This document shows, piece by piece, positions 35,657-44,850 of a stretch of 59,946 nucleotides of DNA (the stretch's first letter is position 1; the number at the start of each line of letters is the position of its first letter). A program made the translations under genes and the position numbers. The stretch lies in contig CANQBR010000007.1 of the NCBI GenBank assembly GCA_947589605.1, forward strand, positions 1 through 59,946. The letters run 5' to 3'. The notes beneath the pieces are model-generated. The model saw only the letters and a list, made by a program, of their open reading frames with translations, was not told the origin of the DNA and ran no database searches. This stretch comes from an uncultured Phascolarctobacterium sp. GTDB taxonomy: Bacteria; Bacillota; Negativicutes; Acidaminococcales; Acidaminococcaceae.

Positions 35657-36463
35657 ATGAGCGAAGAGCAGGAACTGCAGACTTTTATCCATCCGACGGC
35701 AGTTGTCGATCCTTCTGCTTCGATCGGCAAGGGAAGCTACGTAGGCCCCTATGCCATCATCGGGCCCGATGTAGTGTTAGGCGAGGGCTGCAGAGTGGAA
35801 CCTCATGCGGTCATCCATCAATATGTGACTGCGGGGAAAAATTGTCGATTCTTCCCCGGCTGTTCCATAGGGGCCGTGCCTCAGGATTTGAAATTTGCCG
35901 GCGAGAAAAGCTATACCGTGATCGGTGATAATTGCACTTTTCGCGAGTGCTGCACCGTGAACAGAGCCACCGGCGAAGGGAACGAGACCCGTTTGGGCAG
36001 CGGCATTTTGATGATGGCCTATACCCATGTGGCTCACAACTGTACCGTCGGCAACAATGTGATAATGAGCAACGTGGCCACCTTAGCGGGCCACATCATG
36101 GTAGAAGACAGAGCCATCATCGGCGGCTTGGCGGCAGTGCATCAATTCTGCAAGATAGGCCGCAACGCCATGATCGGCGGCATGGCCCGAGTAGCTCAGG
36201 ACGTGCCTCCCTTTATGATCGTGTCCGGCGATCCTTCTTTCGTGTCCGGCTTGAACAGCGTGGGCCTGGCCCGGGCAGGCATGCCGCCGGAAGAGCGGTC
36301 GCAATTGAAAAAAGCTTTCCGCATCCTCTATCACAGCGGCCTGCCCATGCAGGAGGCCATCGCCACCATGGAGCAGGAACTGAACAGCTGCGAGCCGGTG
36401 GAGCATTTGCTCCGCTTCCTGCGCAACGTGGAGCGGGGCATCATTCGCACCCGCAAAGGCTGA
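35657..36463 (+). CDS. lpxA: UDP-N-acetylglucosamine O-acyltransferase LpxA
   Basis: 268 aa. Hexapeptide-repeat beta-helix (FIHPTAVVDPSASIGKGSYVGPYAIIG) followed by AYTHVAHNC with the catalytic His, and the C-terminal helical domain (GLNSVGLARAGMPPEERSQLKKAF). It performs the first step of lipid A synthesis. ATG 35657 follows TTAGGAGTG; GTG 35648 lies inside that site. The lpxI gene begins 4 nt after its stop. Confidence 0.96.
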   Translation: MSEEQELQTFIHPTAVVDPSASIGKGSYVGPYAIIGPDVVLGEGCRVEPHAVIHQYVTAGKNCRFFPGCSIGAVPQDLKFAGEKSYTVIGDNCTFRECCTVNRATGEGNETRLGSGILMMAYTHVAHNCTVGNNVIMSNVATLAGHIMVEDRAIIGGLAAVHQFCKIGRNAMIGGMARVAQDVPPFMIVSGDPSFVSGLNSVGLARAGMPPEERSQLKKAFRILYHSGLPMQEAIATMEQELNSCEPVEHLLRFLRNVERGIIRTRKG

Positions 36464-36467
36464 GAGC

Positions 36468-37292
36468 ATGAAAGTGCTGGCGATCTTAGCGGGGTTGGGG
36501 CATTTGCCGGTCGAAGTGGCGCGGGAGGCCAAGCGGCAAGGTCAGCGAGTGGTGGCCGTGGGGCTGGTGCCCGAGACCGAGGGAGAAGCCCTCAAAGCTG
36601 TGTGCGATGCTTATCACGCCGTCAATGTGGGCCGCATCGGCAAGATCATCTCTGTCTTGCACGAAGAAAAAGTCGAGCAGGTCACCATGATCGGCAAGGT
36701 CTCCAAAGAAGTGCTCTATAAACCGGGAGGCTTCATCCCCGACCTTAGGGCCATCAAACTGTTGGCGAAACTGCCCGACCGCAAAGACGACACCATCATG
36801 CTGGCGCTGGTGGCCGAATTGGAAGGGGAAGGGTTCACGGTGCTGGACCAGACCCTCTTATTGAGGCCGTTGATGCCGCAGCCGGGAGTTTTGACGAAAC
36901 GCAAGCCCACCGAAGCAGAACTGGCGGATATGGATTTCGGTTTCCGCATGGCCAAAGCCATCGGCGGTCTGGATATAGGCCAGACCGTAGTGGTGAAGAA
37001 CAGGGCGGTGATGGCCGTGGAGGCCATCGAGGGCACAGATAACTGCATTTTGCGGGGCGGTTTTTTAGGCAAGGGCGGCGTCATCGTGGCCAAGGCCGCC
37101 AAACCCGCCCAAGATCAGCGCTTCGATGTGCCCGGTTTCGGGCTGAAGACTATGGAGAGCATGATCAGGGCCGGAGCCACCGGCATAGTGATCGAAGCAG
37201 GCAACACTCTCATAGCGGATCGAGAAGAGACGGTGGCCTTGGCAAATGAACACGGCATTACCATCTTGGTGAAAGAGCACACGGAAATTTAA
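36468..37292 (+). CDS. lpxI: UDP-2,3-diacylglucosamine pyrophosphatase LpxI
   Basis: 274 aa. LAILAGLGHLPVEVAREAKRQG at the N-terminus and RKDDTIMLALVAELEGEGFTVLDQTLLL plus RGGFLGKGGVIVAKAAKPAQDQRFDVPGFGLKTMES in the middle are typical of the LpxI (DUF1009) family, which replaces LpxH in many bacteria and makes lipid X. It directly follows lpxA. The next pathway gene, lpxB, is displaced by a 10-kb insertion. Confidence 0.93.
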   Translation: MKVLAILAGLGHLPVEVAREAKRQGQRVVAVGLVPETEGEALKAVCDAYHAVNVGRIGKIISVLHEEKVEQVTMIGKVSKEVLYKPGGFIPDLRAIKLLAKLPDRKDDTIMLALVAELEGEGFTVLDQTLLLRPLMPQPGVLTKRKPTEAELADMDFGFRMAKAIGGLDIGQTVVVKNRAVMAVEAIEGTDNCILRGGFLGKGGVIVAKAAKPAQDQRFDVPGFGLKTMESMIRAGATGIVIEAGNTLIADREETVALANEHGITILVKEHTEI

Positions 37293-37305
37293 AAGAAAAA
37301 TGTTT

Positions 37306-37340
37306 AAAGCAAGCGGCTTTGCAGGCTGCTTGCTTTTTAT
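37306..37340 (+). terminator. Intrinsic terminator after lpxI
   Basis: AAAGCAAGCGGC (37306-37317) pairs with GCTGCTTGCTTT (37325-37336), followed by T-rich sequence. Confidence 0.85.
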
Positions 37341-37341
37341 A

Positions 37342-37378
37342 TGGAGTTTGGAGTTTGGAGTGTGGAGTGTGGAGTTTA
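37342..37378. repeat. GGAGTTT/GGAGTGT tandem repeat, left edge of the lpx island
   Basis: Five tandem 7-nt units of the form GGAGTTT or GGAGTGT. A related run (GGAGAGT, GGAGTGA, GGAGTTG) occurs at 47495-47530, just before lpxB. The two runs bracket the accessory island. Confidence 0.75.
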
Positions 37379-37385
37379 AGTAAGT

Positions 37386-37419
37386 CGCCGGTCACTGAGC
37401 GCAGTCGAAGTGACCGGCG
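37386..37419. repeat. Dispersed hairpin repeat with CACTGAGC...GAAGTG core
   Basis: CGCCGGTCACT (37386-37396) pairs with AGTGACCGGCG (37409-37419) around GAGCGCAGTCGA. Related fragments occur at about 45231-45250 and 45384-45406 (CTTCGACAAGCTCAG). The core resembles a hairpin repeat common in many bacterial genomes. Confidence 0.7.
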
Positions 37420-37517
37420 TAGCAGAATTGTTGTGCGTCTTTTTTCGTGCGTGTGCGGAAAAATGTAAACTGTTTTCAGAAAATCGTAAAAAATCGTACG
37501 GTTTTGTAAATTTCCTC

Positions 37518-37546
37518 TTGACACTCATTATCACTTGGCGTAATAT
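37518..37546 (+). promoter_or_regulatory. Promoter of the B12-riboswitch receptor operon
   Basis: TTGACA (37518-37523), 17-nt spacer, TAATAT (37541-37546). The spacer holds TCATTATCA, weakly reminiscent of half a Fur box; that reading is speculative. Confidence 0.75.
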
Positions 37547-37570
37547 GAATTTAATAATCGAATATTTTTA

Positions 37571-37682
37571 ACAACTGAATACTTCAACAACCGAATATCG
37601 CGACAACCGAATATCGTAACAACTTAATATTGCGACAACTTAATATCGAGACAACCGAATATTTTGACAATTGAATATCAAC
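37571..37682 (+). repeat. Seven tandem 16-nt repeats in the leader of the riboswitch transcript
   Basis: Seven consecutive 16-mers of the form ACAACCGAATATCGCG, with variation mainly at positions 5-7 and 12-16, and one degenerate unit upstream. They fill the space between promoter and riboswitch exactly. Confidence 0.9.
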
Positions 37683-37683
37683 G

Positions 37684-37830
37684 ACTGCAGGTGCGAAAGC
37701 TCAATAGGGAAGCCGGTGTGAAGCCGGCGCGGTCCCGCCGCTGTAAGGCAGAGTTCGTTTCATCATGTCACTGGGAGACCGGGAAGGCGAAACGAATGAC
37801 GAAGCCGAGCCAGAAGACCTGCCTGCAGCC
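37684..37830 (+). promoter_or_regulatory. Cobalamin (adenosylcobalamin/B12) riboswitch aptamer
   Basis: Core segments in order: P1 arm CTGCAGGT (37685-37692), GGGAAGCCGGTGTGAAGCCGG region, CGCGGTCCCGCCGCTGTAA, and the conserved B12-box region GAGCCAGAAGACCTGCC (about 37807-37823) closing P1 with CTGCAG. This is the standard cobalamin riboswitch. It controls the 1700-aa receptor fusion, marking it as corrinoid-repressed. Confidence 0.96.
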
Positions 37831-37912
37831 GATAGCCGTGATCGACCCGCGATGGATCGGGGAAAAGGCAAAGGGTGCCAAAGCACAGGTGGTGCAGCTC
37901 TTTCGGTATTTC

Positions 37913-37966
37913 GCCGTTTTTCAAAACGGGTCTGGTGTGACCTTTTTTGAAGGACGGCTTTTTTGT
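37913..37966 (+). terminator. Expression-platform terminator of the cobalamin riboswitch
   Basis: GCCGT (37913-37917) pairs with ACGGC, with inner pairing TTCAAAA / TTTTGAA and GGTC / GACC, followed by TTTTTT. It is positioned 80 nt after the aptamer, as expected for B12-induced termination. Confidence 0.75.
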
Positions 37967-38115
37967 TGAATGTTGCAAGGCAGACCGGTCGCGTAAAAAA
38001 CGATGCGGTCTCCGGGGGCGGAGACGAAAAATTCTCCTCCTCCTCAGCCGCCCGAGGCGGCAAAGAAAAACGACGGTATGACCGTTAAATATAAAAAGAA
38101 AGGCAGGAAAACATC

Positions 38116-41100
38116 ATGATGAAGAGGAGTAGGTTGAGAAGACGGGCAGGAACGCTCGCCGTTGCTACGCTTCCTTTTCTGCTATCTCCTGCCTATACTT
38201 ATGCTGCTGTTCCTGATGAAACCACAGGCAGTGATGAACTGCTTTACTATAAAAATAACGGTTTAGATAACAAAGATAGATTCAATGATATCAATAATGG
38301 CAGTAAGATCAAAAGTACCGTAAAGTCGTCTTGGCACAGCATAAAGCTACTTGCCGAAAAAGTGTACTATTGGTCAGAAAAAATTAAGGGCAATTTCGTT
38401 AAAGGCTCATGGATTGTTGGCAGATTTGTGTCTAAAACAATAAAGGATAGTCAGAAGGTAGAAGGCGCCAATGCCCTTGCCATAAAATATTGGGATAATC
38501 AAAAAAAAGAATATTGTTATAAGGTGCTATGTACAGCGAAGACTGGTTCATCGCAATCTGTTACAGCCGGCAAATTTATAGATTTTTTAAATGAAAGGAT
38601 AGGTCTTAACAACGCTAATATTCAAAGAGAACTGCAGGTCTGTGTAGAAAATAAGGATGTTGCTGGGATAAAAGCATGGATGTCAAAGTATTTGCCAGCG
38701 TTGTGTTATATCCAAATGCAAGAGGACGAGACATATGACGAAATAAGTGAAAAATTAGGTAAGACTGTTTCAAAAGACGCTTATTTAGCTGATCCTGACA
38801 GTTACTTGAGTTCGGCACAAGTTGAGGTTAAAGGCAGTATACAAACGAGTTTTCCTCTGCAAGCAGTTGAAGGCGGAGGCGAAGGCAAAGTAGGAAAGAC
38901 CTATGAAAGCAAAAATGTTGGAGCAGGGGGAACTTGGCGGCCAATGGACAGGGCAGTGACGAAGGTGGAACGCCCTGCTTATGACCAAGAGAACTATTTG
39001 GATGCCGACCATTGGGTAACGGAGGATAAAGACGGCAAGATAGTAGCAGAACCGGCAGATGATACCGCTGCGAGCGATTACATAAAGGATGAGAGTTTAA
39101 AAAACGCACAAGAGCTGAAAAATCCTTCTTACGGAAAAGAAGGTCAACCGGAGAAGATAGAAGACGAAGCTGCTCCCGTTACCATGATCACGGTGGGGGA
39201 CTTGACTACGGAAGAAAACGCCGTCATCGACCTGAGCTACGCCAACACCAAATACAACCCAGACAACGAGGATAAAAGGCCCTTCGTGCAACAATATAAT
39301 GATACATCTGGAAGCGGTGCCGGCCAAGTGGACTTTGAATACGAAGGCGCAGACGGTGCTCGGGAAAAAAAGACGGTGATGATCAGGCGGGAACTTTATG
39401 CGGAAAGGGCCGCTTTGGGAGACGGCACGGCCTTCAGGTTGGGAGTATATAGAGGAGGAGCCGATACTGTTTATATCCACACTGCCGAAAAGAACGGCGG
39501 CGGCGACGGAAAGTACGATCTTTTTATCGAGTTGGGCTGGGTGCCGGCGCTGAAAGACGATCCCACTTCCGGTTCAAGCACATCGGGTTCCCCTTTACTG
39601 GGCATCTACGAAGGGGCGGAAAATTTCAATGTGCAAGGACGTGCCAGTTTGGCGGACGGTATTTGGCATAAATATAAAATCACCCCTAATATAGGAAAAC
39701 AGGACAATTATTTTACTGGCGCAGAGGGCGGGCCGAACCAAGGGACCCTGTGGTACCTTGACAGCTATACCTATGTGGACACCGGTTTCGTTGCCGAAAG
39801 CGGGCAGAACGTGGCGGCCAACAGCACCGTTATGAAAAACTTCGTGAAGGCCAATAACGAAGCTCTTTTCAAGCGGCCGGAGAACCTGCACGGGGAACGT
39901 TTGGCTCAAGACAAAGAAGCAGTCGCCGAAGGCATCGACCCCGAACTGCGGGGCGAACTGAGAGAGAGCATTTGGGCCGAGGCTTGGCACGGCAAGTTCG
40001 ACGCTAAGGCCGCCTACGGCCGTCAGGCCTCTCAATCCTACAACGGCTATCAGGTGGGCTACGACAAATTGCTGCATAAGAGCCTATATGGCGGCCGGGT
40101 CTACACCGGTTTCTACGTCAGCAAGATGGAAGGCCGCAGCCACACCTTGGGCGGCGGCAGCGGCGAGCAGGACAGCTTGGGCTTGGGCGCCTACACCAGC
40201 TGGGTGGGCGAAAAAGGCGACTTTTTGGATGTGGGGCTCCACGCATTTAAGGCAGAGAACGAATATCATTTCACCGCCAACACCGGCGACGGCACTATTG
40301 GCGATGTGAAGGGAGACCACAGTGCTTGGGCCTACGGCTTGGGGGCCAAATACGGCCACCGTCACCAGATGGGCAGCGGCTGGTATTGGGAGCCTTCTCT
40401 TTCCTTCTTCATGGGCCACGTGGACGAAAGCAAATATCAGCTCACCAACGGCTTGGGCGTGGAAGAGAAGGGCTACGACACCGCCGTGGGCCGCCTGAAC
40501 TTGAAAGCTGGAAGACAGATAGGCGACAGAGGCAGCCTCTATGCCGGCCTCAGCTGGGGGCGCGAATTCGCCGGCGGGCAGAAGGCTTATCAATACTACG
40601 GCAGTGCCGTCAAGGGTGTAGATCAACTGGAGACGGTGGGCGGCCAAGACAGTTGGTGGGAGTGGAGCGTGGGCGGACGCTGGCGCTTCTCTTCCAACGG
40701 CGTAGTGAACATAGATTATACCCGGGCCGTAGGCAGCGACCTAGGCAACGAGTGGAGCATCAACGGCGGCTTGGACTTCAGTTGGGGCGGCTTCGGCGAA
40801 GGTAAGGCCGGGGCAGTTGCCGGAGAAAAAGAAGGAGAGTCGGCTTTCGCTAAGGCCAACGCTCCCACGGTGGCCATCGGTCAAGCCCCGAAAGTGGGCA
40901 ACGTGCAGCTGCCCCGCATGGAAAGAAGCAGCACTGTGCCCGATGCCGATAGCGTTGTTGCGGCAGATGCAACTGCCGAAGCAAGTGCAGAGGCGGAGAG
41001 CAGAGTTACCGCCGATGACACCGCCAATATCAGCGGCAGCATCAGCGGCGACAGCGGCAGCTTCGAACTGGGGGGCCTGACGGTGGAGAGCAATAGGCCC

Positions 41101-43218
41101 GACTGGGAGAAAAAGTTGAGCCCCGGGCAGGTGAGCGTCATCTACACCAAAGATTTTGAAGGCGAACAAAAAGATCTGCCCGATCTTTTGGACAGAGTGC
41201 CGGGGCTCTTCGTACAGCGTATCAACGGCATCGGCCACTATACGGTGGCCCGAGTGCGGGGTTCCACGGCAGCGCAGGTAGCAGTATATGTAGACGGAGT
41301 ACAGATGAATTTGGCCGGCGATGCGGCCGTCAACCTCTCCGCCATCCCCGTGGATAATGTAGAGAGGATAGAGGTCTACAGAGGCTATGTGCCCGCCCGC
41401 TTTGCCGGTGCTCCTTTGGGCGGCGTCATCAACATCGTCACCAAGAAACCCAGAGAAGGCCACGGCCACATCACTCAGGGCGTCCGCTCCTACGGCGGCT
41501 ACAACGCCACCTACGAATACAGCATGCCTTTAGGCGGCGGCAGTTTGCTGGCCACCTTCGGCCGGGATATCTGGCAAGGGGACTTTGATTTCACTTATCC
41601 GGGTTACTATTGGCACGGTGAAGGAGTTAAAACTGACAAAACGCTCAAACGCCGCAGCAACGATTATCAGATCAATGATGCCTTGCTGAAATGGCAGGAC
41701 GAGCATTGGACGGTAAAGGCCGTATGGAAAAAGCAGCGGGAAGGCTTGGCCTATGCGTTGAATCCGAAAACCGGATATTCTGGCGATATATTCTTGCCGG
41801 AAGATAGCTACAATAAGGGTTTCTTTGATAAAAGACAGAGCATCGACTACAAAGAGTTTCTCATCGGCCGGCGGGACACGGTGGGCAATTTAGATTATGG
41901 TTGGCATATCGCCTATCTGGACAGCAATAAGTCTTTTGACAATATAGGCGGAAAAGCTCGGATAGCAGAAGCCAAATACAAATATGAGCATGGATTGGCC
42001 ACCCAAAAGCCTGAGAGCATTGAAGCACTGTTTGCACCGGGCGAACTGTGGGGAGAGTGGCATTCCAAGAAATGGAACGCCAACCTGAACATGGCCTTCA
42101 AGGCCGGCAGCAATCATCTGATCGAGCTCAACGCCGATGCTACCCGTGAGACCATGGACTGCGACGGCAACCAGTGGAATGTAAGGTCTCCGTTAGGGGG
42201 GCATTATAATAAACCGGTGGGGAGCGTGTGGGGACAGGAACTTTATGTAAGGGGAATGATATCTAAATACAACAACAGAGAATATCACCTTACCTTGCAG
42301 GATACCATAACCCTCAATGACGACGGAGATTTTAAGCTGACACCTGTACTGCGGGCGGACAAAGTAGAGTTGGAAGGCTTAGGAGTATATGATGATGGAG
42401 ACGAGCGCTGGATGTATTCGGGTGGCGCAGCCCTGCAGAAGCAGATAAACGATCACTGGAGCTTCAAGACCACCTGGGGTACCTACAACCGTCACCCCAA
42501 CTTCTACGAGATCTTCGGCGACGGCGGCACGGTAAGAGGCAACTACATATATAAGGGTGAAGGCGGTATGTTCAGCACCGGCCTGTGGGAGACCGGCGAC
42601 CAATTCGACTTCAGCCTTAACTGGCAGGGCAAGTTGGCCGGGGCCGATGCCGACACCATCGTCACTTGGTATCAGCGACGTACCGAAAATCAGCTGATCT
42701 TTGCCACTCCCAGAGGCGGCAACGGACTGAGCTGTTATGTGCCCGGCGGCAAAATGTCTATCCAAGGTGTAGAGTTAGCTCATTCTATGAAGTGGAGACG
42801 GGTGAACCTGACTTTGGCGGGAACTTGGCAAAAGAGCCGCCAGATGGAAAGACCGTTGCCGACCAATTATAACTGGATGCAGAACATGGGCAGCTTGGTG
42901 CCTAAATGGGTGGCTACAGCTAGGCTGGACTATACCTTGCCGGGCGATAAACTGAATCTTTTTGCCGAGTATCACTACACCTATTATGAACCGCTGAACG
43001 CAGCAGATGAAGACGGAGAGCACAAGGATCTCTATTCTACTCTCGATCTTGGCTTCAAGTACAAATTCGCCAAGAACTGGCGGCTGACAGCCGGAGTCAA
43101 CGATGTTCTCGACAAAGGCAAAGAAGTTTTGGTCTACAATCCCAGCGGCGCTGTGTATCCCAACACATATCCGTTAGCGGGACGCAGCTACTACGCCACT
43201 ATGGAGTGCAGTTTCTAA
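38116..43218 (+). CDS. Autotransporter-TonB-dependent receptor fusion (two outer-membrane barrels in one protein)
   Basis: 1700 aa in one open frame. Residues 1-31: signal peptide (RRRAGTLAVATLPFLLSPAYTYA). 36-600: passenger; the first ~240 residues are AT-rich in the DNA and unlike anything I recognise. 615-890: autotransporter barrel (YGRQASQSYNGYQVGYDKLL to GLDFSW, the usual last-strand signal). 891-985: Ala/Asp/Glu-rich linker with no signal peptide or ribosome site. 986-1000: GGLTVESN, a possible TonB box. 1005-1110: plug (DLPDLLDRVPGLFVQRI, NVERIEVYRGYVPARFAGAPLGGVINIVTKK). 1115-1700: receptor barrel ending TMECSF with terminal Phe. The cobalamin riboswitch makes corrinoid uptake (BtuB-like) the likely job of the second half. 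Confidence 0.85.
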   Translation: MMKRSRLRRRAGTLAVATLPFLLSPAYTYAAVPDETTGSDELLYYKNNGLDNKDRFNDINNGSKIKSTVKSSWHSIKLLAEKVYYWSEKIKGNFVKGSWIVGRFVSKTIKDSQKVEGANALAIKYWDNQKKEYCYKVLCTAKTGSSQSVTAGKFIDFLNERIGLNNANIQRELQVCVENKDVAGIKAWMSKYLPALCYIQMQEDETYDEISEKLGKTVSKDAYLADPDSYLSSAQVEVKGSIQTSFPLQAVEGGGEGKVGKTYESKNVGAGGTWRPMDRAVTKVERPAYDQENYLDADHWVTEDKDGKIVAEPADDTAASDYIKDESLKNAQELKNPSYGKEGQPEKIEDEAAPVTMITVGDLTTEENAVIDLSYANTKYNPDNEDKRPFVQQYNDTSGSGAGQVDFEYEGADGAREKKTVMIRRELYAERAALGDGTAFRLGVYRGGADTVYIHTAEKNGGGDGKYDLFIELGWVPALKDDPTSGSSTSGSPLLGIYEGAENFNVQGRASLADGIWHKYKITPNIGKQDNYFTGAEGGPNQGTLWYLDSYTYVDTGFVAESGQNVAANSTVMKNFVKANNEALFKRPENLHGERLAQDKEAVAEGIDPELRGELRESIWAEAWHGKFDAKAAYGRQASQSYNGYQVGYDKLLHKSLYGGRVYTGFYVSKMEGRSHTLGGGSGEQDSLGLGAYTSWVGEKGDFLDVGLHAFKAENEYHFTANTGDGTIGDVKGDHSAWAYGLGAKYGHRHQMGSGWYWEPSLSFFMGHVDESKYQLTNGLGVEEKGYDTAVGRLNLKAGRQIGDRGSLYAGLSWGREFAGGQKAYQYYGSAVKGVDQLETVGGQDSWWEWSVGGRWRFSSNGVVNIDYTRAVGSDLGNEWSINGGLDFSWGGFGEGKAGAVAGEKEGESAFAKANAPTVAIGQAPKVGNVQLPRMERSSTVPDADSVVAADATAEASAEAESRVTADDTANISGSISGDSGSFELGGLTVESNRPDWEKKLSPGQVSVIYTKDFEGEQKDLPDLLDRVPGLFVQRINGIGHYTVARVRGSTAAQVAVYVDGVQMNLAGDAAVNLSAIPVDNVERIEVYRGYVPARFAGAPLGGVINIVTKKPREGHGHITQGVRSYGGYNATYEYSMPLGGGSLLATFGRDIWQGDFDFTYPGYYWHGEGVKTDKTLKRRSNDYQINDALLKWQDEHWTVKAVWKKQREGLAYALNPKTGYSGDIFLPEDSYNKGFFDKRQSIDYKEFLIGRRDTVGNLDYGWHIAYLDSNKSFDNIGGKARIAEAKYKYEHGLATQKPESIEALFAPGELWGEWHSKKWNANLNMAFKAGSNHLIELNADATRETMDCDGNQWNVRSPLGGHYNKPVGSVWGQELYVRGMISKYNNREYHLTLQDTITLNDDGDFKLTPVLRADKVELEGLGVYDDGDERWMYSGGAALQKQINDHWSFKTTWGTYNRHPNFYEIFGDGGTVRGNYIYKGEGGMFSTGLWETGDQFDFSLNWQGKLAGADADTIVTWYQRRTENQLIFATPRGGNGLSCYVPGGKMSIQGVELAHSMKWRRVNLTLAGTWQKSRQMERPLPTNYNWMQNMGSLVPKWVATARLDYTLPGDKLNLFAEYHYTYYEPLNAADEDGEHKDLYSTLDLGFKYKFAKNWRLTAGVNDVLDKGKEVLVYNPSGAVYPNTYPLAGRSYYATMECSF

Positions 43219-43375
43219 GTTGCTTTTCTGGCCGACGGCAGGGCTACTTGCCGTAGGAAAGATAAGAAAATTTGTGCAAAGGAGTGAGTTATCGCAAGTA
43301 TGAAAGGATATAATCAAGTCTATCCGTTTGTTGTATTAAAAAAGATGATTTTTGTAAGCCCACGGAGGTGCTATT

Positions 43376-44725
43376 ATGAGTAAAATCAGTTTAAGCATTG
43401 TAGGCCAAAATTATCAAGGATACTGGGTCGGTTCCGTAGAGGGAGTGAACAAGATAGGCGACCCCTGCGTTACCAAGAATATTCTGAATGAAGATTTGTC
43501 CAGCGATCCGCAGGTGCTGCCCATCTACAACAGCGGCGCCAATTTGCGCACATTGGTGAACAGTTACCAATATGCTTCCGGTGTAGGCGAACCGGGCAGT
43601 GCCCTGTACGGCATCTACGATCCAAGCACGACTGTCAACTGGGCACTGAAGGCCAAGGCGCAGGCTAATCAAGCTACCGTGTATCCCGCTATACCGGTAT
43701 GGAGCGTGACCAATCCTTACGGGGCCGTAACGGTAGGAAACGATCTGTACCTCATCAATAACGATGACCTACCCGGGACCAACACCGCCGTTATCACCAA
43801 GGTGAACACGGCCAACGATGCCTATAATCAGGAGGAGGTAGTCTATGAATTCACGCCGGAAGAGGAAGGGTGGAAGGGAGCAGGCTACGGCCTGAGCCTG
43901 TACAGCAACGGAGAGACCAACTATCTGGTGGCTGTTTTCGCCAGCTTCAAGAACACCGATTTCTACAATTACGAGTATCAGTCATCTAAAATAGTCATGA
44001 TCGACCTGACTACCAAAGCGGTGACCGAAGCTGAGGCCAACGCCAATGTCAGCGGTGTTACGGTGGAGGGAGACTATGCTTATGTCACCTCTTTCGGCGG
44101 CGCACAGCAGGCTGGAGGAAATCCGGAGTCTAAATTGGAAATCTTCAGCCTTTCCGATGGTGAACCTGTATTGACTGCAACGATTGGTGTGGATGCTATA
44201 CCTGCGATCGATCAACCGGGCAGTGATACCCCGGTAGCATTTGGCGGCGATTACATCGATGTAGCTTTTGCCAACGGTAAAGCTTATGTGCTGGCGGCTC
44301 ATTATGATGACTATTATACCAAATATGATTACATCATCATCCAAACCACTGCCGCAGATCTGCAGGATGGCGTGTTCGGAACAGGAGCAAAGGTTTTGAC
44401 CGGTACCGCAACGCCAGCTTCTCCCACTTTCGCTCTGCTACCCGATGGGAACGATCTCTACTTCGTAGACGGTGTTAGCGTTTACAGCATAGACACTAGC
44501 GTGGATATCGATGCTGTTGGTGCACTGACCCAATGGTGCACTGCCGCAAACTTCACTCTTACCGATGGAGAGACTACACACACCGGCTATTCCTTCAACT
44601 CTGTTGCTTTGGTGATCGCCACCGCTGCTGTGGATGGCACAGGTAAAGCAGTGCCCGCTTCCGTCACCAAGCACAAACATGGTGTACGGCCGGCAGCCAT
44701 CGCCAAAGAAGAAGAAGAGAAGTAA
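43376..44725 (+). CDS. Propeller-like protein of unknown function downstream of the B12 receptor
   Basis: 449 aa, no signal peptide or membrane helix visible. Repeated beta blocks (AVTVGNDLYLINNDD, VTVEGDYAYVTSFGG, DVAFANGKAYVLAAHYDDYY, LPDGNDLYFVDGVSVYSID) look like beta-propeller blades. The tail is KHKHGVRPAAIAKEEEEK. I recognise no family. It lies 157 nt after the receptor with no strong terminator between, so it may share the B12-controlled transcript. Excellent GGAGGTG site before the ATG. A corrinoid- or metal-binding or surface role is only a guess from context. Confidence 0.7.
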   Translation: MSKISLSIVGQNYQGYWVGSVEGVNKIGDPCVTKNILNEDLSSDPQVLPIYNSGANLRTLVNSYQYASGVGEPGSALYGIYDPSTTVNWALKAKAQANQATVYPAIPVWSVTNPYGAVTVGNDLYLINNDDLPGTNTAVITKVNTANDAYNQEEVVYEFTPEEEGWKGAGYGLSLYSNGETNYLVAVFASFKNTDFYNYEYQSSKIVMIDLTTKAVTEAEANANVSGVTVEGDYAYVTSFGGAQQAGGNPESKLEIFSLSDGEPVLTATIGVDAIPAIDQPGSDTPVAFGGDYIDVAFANGKAYVLAAHYDDYYTKYDYIIIQTTAADLQDGVFGTGAKVLTGTATPASPTFALLPDGNDLYFVDGVSVYSIDTSVDIDAVGALTQWCTAANFTLTDGETTHTGYSFNSVALVIATAAVDGTGKAVPASVTKHKHGVRPAAIAKEEEEK

Positions 44726-44850
44726 GGCTTCTCTCTTTTCGCCGATCGACATCAAACAGTTGGTCTGGTGTCACATTTCATACTGAACTTCCTTTTGATC
44801 ACAAAAAGTCCGTACCTTCCTTCTTTCGTGCGGACTTTTCGTTTTTGTTC

